Below, piece by piece: positions 36,298 to 45,646 of a stretch of 64,000 bases of DNA. Where the stretch lies: the NCBI GenBank assembly GCA_903889565.1, contig CAISYC010000071.1, positions 115,783 through 179,782 on the forward strand, in the 5' to 3' direction. This DNA is from an uncultured beta proteobacterium. Lineage in GTDB: Bacteria > Pseudomonadota > Gammaproteobacteria > Burkholderiales > SG8-41. Under the pieces are notes generated by a model that was not told where the DNA came from, did not search any database, and saw only the letters and a list, made by a program, of their open reading frames with translations. Position numbers and translations under genes: made by a program. Numbering within the stretch: the first letter of the stretch is position 1; every line of letters starts with the position of its first letter.

Positions 36298-37892
36298 TGC
36301 GGACCCCTTTCGCGGAATTGTGCCTCGCGGTTGGCTTTGTAGAAGTCGATCAGGCCGTTGGTCGAAGCGTCGTAGCCGCTGACCGGCGCATTGTCGTCGA
36401 GATCGGGCAGGATGCGCGCAGCGAGCTTTTTGCCGAGTTCCACCCCGGGCTGGTCGAAGGCATTGATGCCCCAGATTACGCTCTGCGCGAACACCTTGTG
36501 TTCATACAGCGCCAGCAACTGGCCGAGCGAGTGCGGTGTCAGGCGGTCGATCAGCAGCGAATTCGACGGCCGGTTGCCGGGAAAGCGCTCGTGCGGATTG
36601 TCGGCGAACGGCGCGCCGTTCATCAGCGCCGCGGTCTGCGCGAAGAAATTCGCCATCAGGATGGCGTGATGTGATTCGACCGTGTGGTGCGGCTGGCAGG
36701 CGGCGATGAAATCGGTCGGCACCAGGCGCGTGCCCTGATGCAGCAGCTGGAAAAAGGAGTGCTGGGCGTCGGTGCCGGCCGCGCCCCAGATGATCATGCC
36801 GGTGTCGCAGTCGACCGGGCTGCCGTCGGCGCACACGCTTTTGCCGCAGGATTCCATGTCGAGCTGCTGCAGGAAGGCCGGCAGCAGCGCCAGCGATTCG
36901 TCGTAGGGCAGCACGGCGTGCGAGGCGGCGCCGAAAAAATTGTTGTACCAGATGCCGATCAGCGCGAGCAGCACCGGCATGCTTTTTTCGAACGCCGCGT
37001 TGCGGAAATGCTCGTCCATCTCGTGGGCGCCGCGCAGCATCGCGCGAAAGCGGTCCATGCCGACGGCGAGCGCGATCGGCAGGCCGACCGCCGACCACAG
37101 CGAATAGCGGCCGCCGACCCAGTCCCAGAACGGAAAAATGCGCTCGGCGGCGACGCCGAATTCTGCCGCGCGCCCGGTGTTGGCGGAAACGGCGACCAGT
37201 TGCTGCGCGGCGGTTGCGCCGAGCGCGCGCGTCAGCCAGTCGCGCACGCTCTTCGCATTGGCCAGCGTCTCGCTGGTGGTGAAGGTTTTCGACACCACGA
37301 TGACCAGCGTGGTCGCGGGATTGAGCGGCGCCAGCGTGCGTTGCAGCGCCGCCATGTCGATGTTGGAGGCGAAGTGCACGCTCGGGCCGTCGGCGTAGGG
37401 AGCGAGTGCGCGCGTTGCCAGCATCGGGCCCAGATGCGAGCCGCCGATGCCGATGTGTATGACATCCGTGTAGCGGCCGCCCTGTCCACAGATGCGGCCG
37501 GCGCGCACGCCGTCGCTGAAGCTCTGCATGTGATCGAGCGCCGCGCGCACCTGCGGCATCACATCGACGCCGTCGACGAACACCGGCTGTTCGCCGCGCA
37601 ATGCGGTGTGCAGCACCGCGCGGTTTTCGGTGAGATTGATCTTGCCGCCGTTGAACAGCTCGCGCATGCGCTCGCCGAGTCCGCGTTCGCGCGCGAGTTC
37701 TGCGAGCAGATGCATGGTGTCGCGATTGACCAGATTCTTCGAGTAATCGAGCAGCAGGCCGCCCGCGCGGAGGGAGAAATGCTGGAAGCGCGCGGCGTCG
37801 GCTTCGAACAGTCCGGCGATGCTCGCGTGCGACATGGTCTGCCGGTGGCTGTGCAGCGCGCGCCACGCGGGGGTTTCGGTGAGCTTGGTCAT
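36294..37892 (-). CDS. pgi: Glucose-6-phosphate isomerase
   Basis: A 532-residue enzyme interconverting glucose 6-phosphate and fructose 6-phosphate in glycolysis and gluconeogenesis. Signature blocks are NLTENRAVLHTALRG, VIHIGIGGSHLGP, VVSKTFTTSETLANA, FWDWVGGRYSLWSAVGLP, and the end region WGINAFDQPGVELGK. Length is usual for the bacterial long form. ATG 37892 gives the family start (MTKLTETPAWRAL). It is coupled to the DUF6494 gene and divergent from the EI24-like gene. Confidence 0.96.
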   Translation of the reverse strand: MTKLTETPAWRALHSHRQTMSHASIAGLFEADAARFQHFSLRAGGLLLDYSKNLVNRDTMHLLAELARERGLGERMRELFNGGKINLTENRAVLHTALRGEQPVFVDGVDVMPQVRAALDHMQSFSDGVRAGRICGQGGRYTDVIHIGIGGSHLGPMLATRALAPYADGPSVHFASNIDMAALQRTLAPLNPATTLVIVVSKTFTTSETLANAKSVRDWLTRALGATAAQQLVAVSANTGRAAEFGVAAERIFPFWDWVGGRYSLWSAVGLPIALAVGMDRFRAMLRGAHEMDEHFRNAAFEKSMPVLLALIGIWYNNFFGAASHAVLPYDESLALLPAFLQQLDMESCGKSVCADGSPVDCDTGMIIWGAAGTDAQHSFFQLLHQGTRLVPTDFIAACQPHHTVESHHAILMANFFAQTAALMNGAPFADNPHERFPGNRPSNSLLIDRLTPHSLGQLLALYEHKVFAQSVIWGINAFDQPGVELGKKLAARILPDLDDNAPVSGYDASTNGLIDFYKANREAQFRERGPQ

Positions 37893-38035
37893 GGGATTGG
37901 AAATCGGGCGAGGTTGGACGGCGACAGGCGCAAACGGTCGGATGATTGTAGCGAGTTTCCGCGGCACTGCCCAAGCACATTAGAATGCCCGGCTGCGGCG
38001 GCATTGTCGCCGTCATTCACTGCAGATCCTTCGTT

Positions 38036-38770
38036 ATGTCGGATGTATTGATCGCGTTTGCGCGCGCCTGCCGCGACCTCTGGCATCCGCGCCTGCTGGC
38101 GGTGGCGCTGTTGCCGATGCTCGCAGCGCTCGGCGCGTGGCTGGTGCTCGCGTTTTTTTATTGGTCGGTCTGGACGCAGGCGCTCGACGCTTGGATCAAT
38201 ACCTCAGCCGCGGGCGGCTGGGTGGCCGCCCATGCCGCGCTCGACGTCGGCCGCTATGCCGCGTGGATTCTGCTGGTGCTCGTGCTGGTGCCTCTGGTGT
38301 TCGCCACCGCGTCGCTGCTGGCGGCGCTGCTTGCGATGCCGCTGATCGTCGGTTTCGTTGCCGCGCGCGACTATCCGCGGCTCGAACGTCTGCGCGGCGG
38401 CAGTTTCGCCGGCAGCCTGTTCAATGGATTGTTCGCCGTGACCGCGTTCGTTCTGCTCTGGATGCTGACGCTGCCGCTGTGGTTGACCGCGGTGCTCGGT
38501 CCGCCGGTCGCGGTGGCCTTGTCGGCGTGGCTGAACCAGCGGTTGTTTCGTTACGACGCGCTGGCCGAGCACGCCAGTGCCGATGAATTGCGCGGCGTCA
38601 TCGCCGGCGCGCGCGGCTCGTTATTCCTGCTCGGTTTCCCGGTGGCACTGCTCTACACGATTCCATTCGTCAATCTGTTTGCGCCGGTGATCGGCGGGCT
38701 CGCGTTTACGCATTTTCTGCTCGCGCGGCTGGCCGCCGAACGCGCTTCCGGCATTGTCATCGACGCATAA
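38036..38770 (+). CDS. EI24 / CysZ-like integral membrane protein
   Basis: A 244-residue protein with about 4-5 hydrophobic segments: LLAVALLPMLAALGAWLVLAFFYW, YAAWILLVLVLVPLVFATASLLAALLAM, FAVTAFVLLWMLTLPLWLTAVLG and PFVNLFAPVIGGLAFTHFLLARL. The start (IAFARACRDLWHPRLLAVALLP) and end pattern (LLYTIPFVNLFAPVIGGLAFTHF) fit the EI24/CysZ-type family. E. coli CysZ is a sulfate permease, but there are no cysteine-biosynthesis genes nearby, so transport of sulfate is only one possibility. It ends just before a terminator belonging to the convergent thiolase. Confidence 0.78.
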   Translation: MSDVLIAFARACRDLWHPRLLAVALLPMLAALGAWLVLAFFYWSVWTQALDAWINTSAAGGWVAAHAALDVGRYAAWILLVLVLVPLVFATASLLAALLAMPLIVGFVAARDYPRLERLRGGSFAGSLFNGLFAVTAFVLLWMLTLPLWLTAVLGPPVAVALSAWLNQRLFRYDALAEHASADELRGVIAGARGSLFLLGFPVALLYTIPFVNLFAPVIGGLAFTHFLLARLAAERASGIVIDA

Positions 38771-38779
38771 AGCCACGGC

Positions 38780-38807
38780 AAAAAAACGGGGCGCCCAAGG
38801 CGCCCCG
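38780..38807 (-). terminator. Intrinsic terminator for the thiolase gene
   Basis: A perfect 9-bp stem (CGGGGCGCC / GGCGCCCCG) with loop CAA at 38787-38807. On the minus strand it is followed by seven T (A at 38780-38786 on the plus strand). It lies 25 bases downstream of the thiolase stop codon and could weakly act on the convergent EI24-like gene. Confidence 0.9.
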
Positions 38808-38831
38808 CAGATTGTAAGTTGACGCAATTAT

Positions 38832-40016
38832 TTACAGGCGCTCGAAGATCGCAGCGATGCCCTGACCGCCGCCGATGCACATGGTGACCAGCGCGTAACG
38901 GCCGCCGGTACGCTGCAGTTCATACAGCGCCTTGACCGTGACCAGTGCGCCAGTGGCGCCGATCGGATGGCCGAGGCCGACCGCGCCGCCGTTCGGATTG
39001 GTTTTCGCCGGATCGAAATTCAGATCGCAGGCCACCGCCATTGCCTGCACCGCGAACGCCTCGTTCGCCTCGACGACATCGATGTCGCCGATCTTGAGTC
39101 CGGCGCGGGCGAGCGCCTGGGTGCAGGCCGGCACCGGGCCGATGCCCATGATTTTCGGATCAACACCGGCGATGCCGTACGACACCAGGCGCGCCAGCGG
39201 TTTCAGGCCCTGTTTCGCCGCGGCCGACTTTTCCATCAGCACCACGGCGGCAGCGCCGTCGTTGATGCCGGAGGCGTTGCCGGCGGTGACCGAGCCGTCC
39301 TTCTTGAAGGCGGCGCGCAGCTTGGCCATGCCCTCGAGGCTGGCATCCTTTCGCGGATGCTCGTCTGTATCGAAGACCGTGACGCCTTTGCGCGTCTTCA
39401 ATTCGATCGGCAGGATCTGATCCTTGAAGTAGCCTTTTTCAATCGCCGCAATCGCGCGGCGATGGCTCTCGACGGCGAAAGCGTCCTGCGCTTCGCGCGT
39501 GATCTTCCATTGCGTCGCGATGTTTTCGGCCGTGATGCCCATGTGCACGGTTTCGAAGGGGTCGGTCAGTGCGCCGACCATCATGTCGACCGCGGTGGCG
39601 TCACCCATGCGCTGGCCCGAGCGCAGTGTCGGCAGCAGGTAGCCGCCGCGGCTCATCGATTCGGCACCGCCGCCGATCGCGACATCGGCGTCGCCGAGCA
39701 TGATCATTTGCGCGGCGCTGACGATCGCCTGCATGCCGCTGCCGCACAGCCGGTTGACGCCGAAGGCGGTGGATTCCTGCGACAGGCCGGCCTTGATCGC
39801 CGCCACGCGCGAGATATACATATCCTTCGCTTCGGTATGGATCACATTGCCGAGCGCCAGCGCGCCGACCTGTTTGGCCTCGATATTGGCGCGTTTGATC
39901 GCTTCGCGTATGACCTGCGCTGCGAGTTCCGACGGCGGGATGTCTTTAAGCGCGCCGCCGTAATCGCCGATTGCCGTGCGCACGCCGCTGAGAATTACGA
40001 CTTCACGATCTGCCAT
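38832..40016 (-). CDS. Acetyl-CoA C-acyltransferase (thiolase)
   Basis: A 394-residue thiolase. The active-site Cys is in NRLCGSGMQAIVSA (about 89). The other catalytic positions are His in GHPIGATGA and the second Cys in MCIGGGQGIA. The EANEAFAVQA block is also intact. It either condenses two acetyl-CoA (first step of PHA or ketone formation) or cleaves 3-ketoacyl-CoA; sequence alone does not decide. No phaB or phaC neighbour is present, although a PhaM-like gene lies elsewhere in the window. It is monocistronic, ending at a strong terminator. Confidence 0.95.
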   Translation of the reverse strand: MADREVVILSGVRTAIGDYGGALKDIPPSELAAQVIREAIKRANIEAKQVGALALGNVIHTEAKDMYISRVAAIKAGLSQESTAFGVNRLCGSGMQAIVSAAQMIMLGDADVAIGGGAESMSRGGYLLPTLRSGQRMGDATAVDMMVGALTDPFETVHMGITAENIATQWKITREAQDAFAVESHRRAIAAIEKGYFKDQILPIELKTRKGVTVFDTDEHPRKDASLEGMAKLRAAFKKDGSVTAGNASGINDGAAAVVLMEKSAAAKQGLKPLARLVSYGIAGVDPKIMGIGPVPACTQALARAGLKIGDIDVVEANEAFAVQAMAVACDLNFDPAKTNPNGGAVGLGHPIGATGALVTVKALYELQRTGGRYALVTMCIGGGQGIAAIFERL

Positions 40017-40121
40017 GTCTGCTCTCCTGAATGCGATAGTGCCGGTTCGGGTGACCGGTGTCCGTTAATTGAAAAACTGACGCAGTTTACGCCTGTGCCC
40101 ATGGCATTGCCATGCGCTGGA

Positions 40122-41111
40122 TCATTGTTCGATGCGGATATTGGCGGCCTTGGCGATCTTGTGCCACTCGGGAATTTCGCGCTGTAGGAGGGCGGCGAAT
40201 TCGTCGGGCGTGTCACTCAGGGGTTCGAGGCCGGCGGTTGCAAAGCGCTCAAGCACCGCGGGCGCCTTGAGCAGGCGGCCGATTTCGCCGGCCAGCTTGT
40301 TGATGATGGGGCGCGGCGTGCCGCCCGGCGCCATCATGCCGTACCAGACATTGAAGTCGTAGCCGGGCACACCGGCTTCGGCCACCGTCGGCACCTCCGG
40401 CGCCATGCGCGAACGCTGCGCGCCGGACACCGCGAGCACGCGGATCTTGCCGCTCTTCGCCTGTGGCAGCACGGTCGCGAGTCCCGCCATCAGCATTTGC
40501 AATTCGCCCGACATCAGCGCCGACATGGCGGGGCCGGTGCCTTTGTAGGGGACGTGCAACAGCGTGATACCGGCCTTGAACTGGAATAATTCAACGCCCA
40601 GATGCGAGGCCGAACCGGTGCCGCCGGAGCCGTAGGTGATTGCACCGGGCTTGCTTTTCGCCAGCGCGACGAATTCGCGGATCGAATTGGCCGGCACCGC
40701 AGCGCTGACCGCCAGCACGAAGGGCTGATTGGCAACCAGTGAAATCGGCGCAAGATCTTTCTGCGGATCGTACGGCAGCTTCGGATTGACCGCCGAGGCG
40801 AACGAGAGGTGTCCGTTGCTGCCGAGCACCAGCGTATAGCCATCGGCTGCGGACAGCTTGGCTGCGACGGTAACGCCGGCAATGCCGCCGGCGCCGCCGC
40901 GGTTATCGACCACCACCGCCTGGCCGAGGCTCTCGGTGAGACCCTGCGCGATCAGGCGCGCGGCGATGTCGGTGCCGCCGCCGGGCGCCGAGGGCACGAT
41001 CAGGCGGATTGGTTTGATCGGATAGCTTTGCGCGAGTGCCACGCGGGTGCTGGTCGCCGCAACCAGCGCGCCGATCGCCGCCGTCATGACGGATCGAATT
41101 GCTTTTCTCAT
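40122..41111 (-). CDS. Bug-family tripartite tricarboxylate transporter receptor 5
   Basis: A 329-residue Bug receptor with signal peptide (SVMTAAIGALVAATSTRVALA) and mature start QSYPIKPIRLIVP. Family blocks are PSAPGGGTDIAARL, VVVDNRGGAGGIAGVT, DGYTLVLGSN, HVPYKGTGPAMSAL, LAVSGAQRSRMAPEVPTVAE and NVWYGMMAPGGT. It lies 105 bases upstream of thiolase on the same strand and is divergent from the duplicated-domain protein and receptor 6. No permease is nearby. The divergent pair of receptors may share a control region (41112-41277). Confidence 0.93.
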   Translation of the reverse strand: MRKAIRSVMTAAIGALVAATSTRVALAQSYPIKPIRLIVPSAPGGGTDIAARLIAQGLTESLGQAVVVDNRGGAGGIAGVTVAAKLSAADGYTLVLGSNGHLSFASAVNPKLPYDPQKDLAPISLVANQPFVLAVSAAVPANSIREFVALAKSKPGAITYGSGGTGSASHLGVELFQFKAGITLLHVPYKGTGPAMSALMSGELQMLMAGLATVLPQAKSGKIRVLAVSGAQRSRMAPEVPTVAEAGVPGYDFNVWYGMMAPGGTPRPIINKLAGEIGRLLKAPAVLERFATAGLEPLSDTPDEFAALLQREIPEWHKIAKAANIRIEQ

Positions 41112-41277
41112 CGAGTGGGGCCTGCCTGAATCAAACGGATTCGCATCTTACACCCGGCCGTCGCCGTCCCGTTTTGCGCGGCGTCAAGCCGCCGGCCGCG
41201 CCGTCGCGAATGTTAATATTCGTCGCTTGCCGGCCGTGCATTGCGGCGCAAACAAAAAAATCATCGAGGAGAGTCAT

Positions 41278-42012
41278 TTGAATTCCGGATTCTGGATCAG
41301 TTGGTACAACCTGCCCGAGCAGGGGCGCGACGAATATCTGGCGTGGCTGCACGGCAGTTATATTCCGGCCGTGCTGAAGCGCCCCGGCGTGCTCGGCGCC
41401 GCGCACTACGCGTCGGAGGCCAACCCGCCGATTTCCGGTGCGCCAGGCCGCTTGCGCAATATCGCCGACCCGAAAGTGCCGGTAGGCGATCGCTACATTC
41501 TGGTTTTCGGCGGCAAGGAGCCTTATGCCTTTGCCAATCCGGCGCCCTCGATTTATCACGCCGGCCTGCCGGCCGCCGATCGCAAAATGCTGGCGATGCG
41601 CATCGGCGAGCGCTCGAACGTGATGACCGTCGAAGCCACCGCTTACGGACCCGAGGCAAAGGCCAGCAGCGACGAGATGGCCTTCATGCCGGGCCTGCAA
41701 TTGGGCAGCTTCAACGCCGGCGCGCTCGAGGACGAAGACGAACTGATGGATTGGTACGCGACGTGGCGGCTGCCGTGCATGGAAAAACTGCCGGGCTGCG
41801 TGCGCGTGCGCAAGCTCGTTTCCATTTCGGGCTGGGCCAAGCACGCGATCCTGTATGAATTTGTGTCGGTCGAGGCGCGCAATCAAAAATTTGTTGACCA
41901 TGAGAATTTCAATCGCGAGAAAGAGGCGTGGACCGATGTCGTCGTGCGCAAGCTCGTGCATGCGCCGGGTTCGCCCAATGTCGCGCGCCGTATCTGGCCG
42001 CCGGTTAAATAA
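41278..42012 (+). CDS. Protein of unknown function with two similar halves
   Basis: A 244-residue protein with TTG start 41278, preceded by GAGGAGAG. The frame has no suitable ATG. The two halves look related: WYNLPEQGRDEYLAWLHGSYIPAVLKRPGV and FNAGALEDEDELMDWYATWRLPCMEKLPGC share an acidic D-E-Y/L-x-x-W helix, an I/L-P step and a K/R-x-PG turn. This suggests a duplicated ferredoxin-like (dimeric alpha-beta barrel / EthD-type) fold. It has no signal peptide. It is followed 19 bases later by a Bug receptor gene, so it may handle the compound that receptor delivers. I do not recognise a named family. Confidence 0.6.
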   Translation: MNSGFWISWYNLPEQGRDEYLAWLHGSYIPAVLKRPGVLGAAHYASEANPPISGAPGRLRNIADPKVPVGDRYILVFGGKEPYAFANPAPSIYHAGLPAADRKMLAMRIGERSNVMTVEATAYGPEAKASSDEMAFMPGLQLGSFNAGALEDEDELMDWYATWRLPCMEKLPGCVRVRKLVSISGWAKHAILYEFVSVEARNQKFVDHENFNREKEAWTDVVVRKLVHAPGSPNVARRIWPPVK

Positions 42013-42031
42013 CATCGTGGGTCCGCCGCGC

Positions 42032-42994
42032 ATGGTCAGGGTCGTCGCGCCGTTGTTGATGTTGTGTGCCGCGGCGGCGTGTGCGCAGACCGGCACCGCC
42101 TATCCGGTCAAGCCCGTGCGCTTCGTTGTGCCCTACACGCCGGGCGGCGGCACCGATCTGATGGCGCGCGCATTGGCTGCGCGCATGACCGAGAACATGG
42201 GTCAAAGCGTGATCGTTGACAACCGTGCCGGCGCCGGCGGCAATCTCGGCATGGAGTTCGTTGCCAAGAGTCCGCCCGACGGTTACACCATCGCGCTCGC
42301 GCTGACCGCGCAATACGCGGTCAATCCGGCCTTGTATCCGAAGCTGCCGTACGACCCGGTGAAGGATTACGCGCCCGTCATGCTGGTCGCGCGCAACCCG
42401 TATGTTCTCGTGGTGCATCCGACGGTGCCGGCCAAATCGGTGAAGGAACTGCTCGCGCTGGCAAAGGCGCGCGCGGGCCAGCTGACGTTTTCATCGTCGG
42501 GCAACGGCAGCGGCGCGCATCTGTCGGGCGAGATGATGAAGACCATGGGCGGCGTCAACATGCTGCATATCCCGTATAAGGGCGCCGGCGCGCTGCTGCC
42601 CGATCTGATCGCCGGCCAGGTTCATCTGTCGTTCGTGACCTGGAGTTCGGTCGGTCCGCAGGTCAGGGGCGGGCGCCTGCGCGCGCTCGGTGTGACCACC
42701 ATAAAACGTTCGCCCGCTTTGCCCGAACTTCCGGCAATTGCGGAGACGCTGCCTGGATACGATCTGCCGGTGTGGTACGGCATCGTTGCGCCGGCCGGCA
42801 CGCCGCGCGAGATCGTCATGCGTCTGAATGCGGAATTGCTGCGGGTCATTGCGCTGCCGGACTTCAAGCAGCGCATCGAAGGCGATGCGGTGGAGCCGAT
42901 CGGCAGTACGCCTGAGCAGCTGGGCGACTACATCAAGGTCGAACTGGTGAAGTGGGCGAAGATTGTCAGGGACAGCGGCGCCAGGGTCGATTGA
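42032..42994 (+). CDS. Bug-family tripartite tricarboxylate transporter receptor 6
   Basis: A 320-residue Bug receptor. ATG 42032 gives signal peptide RVVAPLLMLCAAAACA and mature start QTGTAYPVKPVRFVVPY; GTG 42017 is a possible alternative five codons earlier. Family blocks are PYTPGGGTDLMARAL, IVDNRAGAGGNLGME, DGYTIALALT, HIPYKGAGALLPDLIAGQ, LGVTTIKRSPALPELPAIAE and PVWYGIVAPAGT. It is co-directional with the duplicated-domain protein and convergent with the ArnT-like gene (22 bases). Ligand unknown. Confidence 0.92.
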   Translation: MVRVVAPLLMLCAAAACAQTGTAYPVKPVRFVVPYTPGGGTDLMARALAARMTENMGQSVIVDNRAGAGGNLGMEFVAKSPPDGYTIALALTAQYAVNPALYPKLPYDPVKDYAPVMLVARNPYVLVVHPTVPAKSVKELLALAKARAGQLTFSSSGNGSGAHLSGEMMKTMGGVNMLHIPYKGAGALLPDLIAGQVHLSFVTWSSVGPQVRGGRLRALGVTTIKRSPALPELPAIAETLPGYDLPVWYGIVAPAGTPREIVMRLNAELLRVIALPDFKQRIEGDAVEPIGSTPEQLGDYIKVELVKWAKIVRDSGARVD

Positions 42995-43016
42995 GCGCCG
43001 GGCACCACGCGGCGGC

Positions 43017-44675
43017 TCAGCGCCCGCCGGCGGCGTCCATGCGTCGATACAGGCGATAGCGCTCGACGTTGTCGCCGGGGCGCGCGCCCTCCCAGATTTT
43101 CTGCCAGCGCCCGTCCGGCACGCGTTCCTCGCTGCCCACGCCCTGCGACAGCACCAGACTGCAATCGCGCTTGCGCGCGGGCTCGTCCAGACGCCAGGTA
43201 ATGATGCCGGCGAAATACTGCAGCATCGCGCGCTGCGGTTCGCCCAGCGTCTGGCTCGCGATGCAGTCGTATTTCGCCGGCAGTGTTTTCTGCATATCGA
43301 TAATCATCGAACGATAACTCTTGCCGGCATCGAGCCAGCCGACAAACAGAATGGCGAGCAGGCCCCACACCATGGTCATGGTCGCCGCCCACGCGATCAC
43401 CGGTCGCTCGCGGCTCTTGCGCAGTTTTGCCAGCAGCACGATCCAGCCGATTGAATAGGCGGCGCCGAGCATAAACGGCAGCCACTTGAAACCGGGCGTG
43501 TAACCCGGCTGCAGCGTGTGCAGATGCAGATGCAGCTTTGCCGGCAGCGCAAGTTCGAGCGCGCACCAGTAGAACCAGGCGACGATCATGAAAAAACCGC
43601 CGCCCATCAGGCTGAACCAGTACATCAGATTGGCCGCGCCGCGGCGCAGCGTGTCGATTGCCGGCGTCGCCAGCAGCGCCAGCGGGATCAGCATCGGCAG
43701 CGCATAGAGTTCGCGCGCGTCGGCTGACGCGCTGAGCACCAGCAGAATCACCAGAAAGCCCGTCAAGGGCAGTGCGACGGGCGCGGCCGACAGCCCCTTG
43801 ACGCGTGCGCGCCACAGCGCCCAGCCGGCGAGCGGCAGCGTCGGCAACGCGTACCAGGGCAGGATGCGCAGGTAATGCGCGCTGTCGGCATTCGGGCCGA
43901 GATCGTTGTTGCCGAGAAAGCGGCCGAAGTTGTTCACCACCAGCCAGTCGTTGAACAGCGCGGGCGATTGTGCATAGAGCGCCCACGGCCACAGCAGCAG
44001 CCACGGCAGGCAGGCGACAAACGCCACGGCCAGCGTCTTCGCATAGTCGCGGTTGCGCCACGCCGGCAGCAGCGGCAGCAACACGGCGACAATGCCGAAA
44101 ATGCCCGGGGCAAGCAAACCCTTCGACATGAATCCGATGCCGACACCGGTGCCGAGCCAGGCGCCGCCGGCGAGCGGCCGGCGCAGCGCGAGTGACAGAC
44201 CGTAGAAGCCGGCGGCGAAGCCCGCCAGCAGCGCGACATCGGTGATCAACTGGTGGCTGCGGATGACGATGCCGAGACAGGCCATCATCAGCAGCACCGC
44301 CAGCGCGCCGCGGCTTTTGCCGTAAAGTTCGCGCGCCGCGCCGCCGACAAAGGCGAAGGTGAGCGCCATGTAGAGGCCGGTGGTCAGGCGCGCCGCGTCG
44401 TGCGTTGCAAGCGGCGGCGAGAGCAGTTTCGCCACCAGCGCCGCGCTCCAGTAAAACAGCGGCGGCTTTTCCATGAACGGCTCGTCGGCCAGCGTCGGCA
44501 CGATCCAGCTGCCGCCGTGCAGCAGGCTGTAGACCAGCCCGAAGGTATAGGCCTCGTCGGGCTTCCACGGATCGTGACCGAGCAGGCCGGGCAGGATCCA
44601 CGCCGCGGCGAGCGCGACGATCCAGGCGATGGCAATCGGTTGATGGGCTGGCGGAGCGCCGCTGGCGGTTGTCAT
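43017..44675 (-). CDS. ArnT-like glycosyltransferase family 39 membrane protein
   Basis: A 552-residue inner-membrane protein with about 11-12 hydrophobic helices. The first periplasmic loop carries HDPWKPDEAYTFGLV, the Asp-Glu-containing motif of GT39/ArnT-type polyprenyl-phosphate-sugar transferases, followed by GGSWIVPTLADEPFMEKPPLFYW. A soluble C-terminal domain (about 455-552) follows the last helix. It is predicted to transfer a sugar from an undecaprenyl-phosphate carrier to a periplasmic acceptor, such as lipid A or Kdo. ATG 44675 is the family start. It lies 89 bases downstream of the Kdo hydroxylase gene, which supports an LPS role. Confidence 0.85.
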   Translation of the reverse strand: MTTASGAPPAHQPIAIAWIVALAAAWILPGLLGHDPWKPDEAYTFGLVYSLLHGGSWIVPTLADEPFMEKPPLFYWSAALVAKLLSPPLATHDAARLTTGLYMALTFAFVGGAARELYGKSRGALAVLLMMACLGIVIRSHQLITDVALLAGFAAGFYGLSLALRRPLAGGAWLGTGVGIGFMSKGLLAPGIFGIVAVLLPLLPAWRNRDYAKTLAVAFVACLPWLLLWPWALYAQSPALFNDWLVVNNFGRFLGNNDLGPNADSAHYLRILPWYALPTLPLAGWALWRARVKGLSAAPVALPLTGFLVILLVLSASADARELYALPMLIPLALLATPAIDTLRRGAANLMYWFSLMGGGFFMIVAWFYWCALELALPAKLHLHLHTLQPGYTPGFKWLPFMLGAAYSIGWIVLLAKLRKSRERPVIAWAATMTMVWGLLAILFVGWLDAGKSYRSMIIDMQKTLPAKYDCIASQTLGEPQRAMLQYFAGIITWRLDEPARKRDCSLVLSQGVGSEERVPDGRWQKIWEGARPGDNVERYRLYRRMDAAGGR

Positions 44676-44764
44676 GTTCTTGTTTTCATCGGGTGCGGCA
44701 ACGCAGTCCGAAGGATAAGCCGAAGCGGCGCCCGCTGCACGCCCGCTATTGTACTGATTACCAA

Positions 44765-45646
44765 TCAGGCCAGCGCGCGCTGATAGATTTTTTCGAGGCG
44801 GCGCAGCGGCGCGCGTGCCTCGTCGCGCATTGCCGGGGGCGGCAGGTAGAACGTCTGCTCGAACAGGTACTGCCCGCTCAGCACCGCGTGCATGACCAGA
44901 TCGGTAAACACGATCCATGTCGAGTTTGCCGGCAGTTCGAGGCGCGTGCGCGCGCAACTGCGCTGGTAGCCGTCGTCGAGCTTCGCCTGGTCGTGCAGGC
45001 CGAGCATGATGTGATCGTAGGCGCTGCGGCGGCCCTTGGTAACGTGCAGCTTGTCGAGCAGCCACGCGCTGCCCGGCCATTGCGGCGCAATGCGGTCGCG
45101 AAAGCGCGCCGCCACCGCGTCGAAGGGTTCGCCGATCTCCCACACGCGCGGCGCGCCGTCCGGATTGATGTTGCAGAACACGCGCAACAAGCGGCGGCCG
45201 CGCACCGGCCGCGAAGCGAAGGCGTCGAGATGCAGGCGCATGTCGTCCTTGCGCACCGAGGCTTCACGGTTGGCCGCGCTGACCGGGCGGAAACTCGTCA
45301 GCCCCCATTCCAGCGCCGGCACGTAATGCGGGCAGAGGCCGGACACCAGCGCGCGCGCGGCGCCGGCATAACGGTCCATCATCGCCGCCAGCGCGCTGCG
45401 GTCATTGCCTTCGGCCGAGGTGTGCCGCACCGCCTGTGCCGCCGGATCGTAACTTACGTTCTTGGCCTTGCCGTCCGACCACTGCGGCGACAGAAAACGT
45501 TTCTCTGCGTCGGACATGGCGAACGCCAGTCGCGGCATGAACAGCATCTGGCCGTTTTCAAGCGCGTCGGTGGCGGCGTCTGCGATGGCGGGTTGCAGCG
45601 CCGGATTCCAATCGGCGGTCTCCAGCGTGTGCAACGGTTGATTCAT
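44765..45646 (-). CDS. kdoO: Kdo hydroxylase family protein
   Basis: A 293-residue Fe(II)/2-oxoglutarate-dependent oxygenase-like protein. The metal motif is His-x-Asp in MRLHLDAFASRPVRGRRLLRVFCNINP, and a distal His lies in DLVMHAVLSGQYLFEQTFYLP. These blocks match KdoO, which hydroxylates Kdo in the LPS inner core to Ko (described in Burkholderia and Yersinia). It overlaps the M48 lipoprotein gene by ATGA and precedes an ArnT-like transferase, a coherent LPS context. Confidence 0.87.
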   Translation of the reverse strand: MNQPLHTLETADWNPALQPAIADAATDALENGQMLFMPRLAFAMSDAEKRFLSPQWSDGKAKNVSYDPAAQAVRHTSAEGNDRSALAAMMDRYAGAARALVSGLCPHYVPALEWGLTSFRPVSAANREASVRKDDMRLHLDAFASRPVRGRRLLRVFCNINPDGAPRVWEIGEPFDAVAARFRDRIAPQWPGSAWLLDKLHVTKGRRSAYDHIMLGLHDQAKLDDGYQRSCARTRLELPANSTWIVFTDLVMHAVLSGQYLFEQTFYLPPPAMRDEARAPLRRLEKIYQRALA

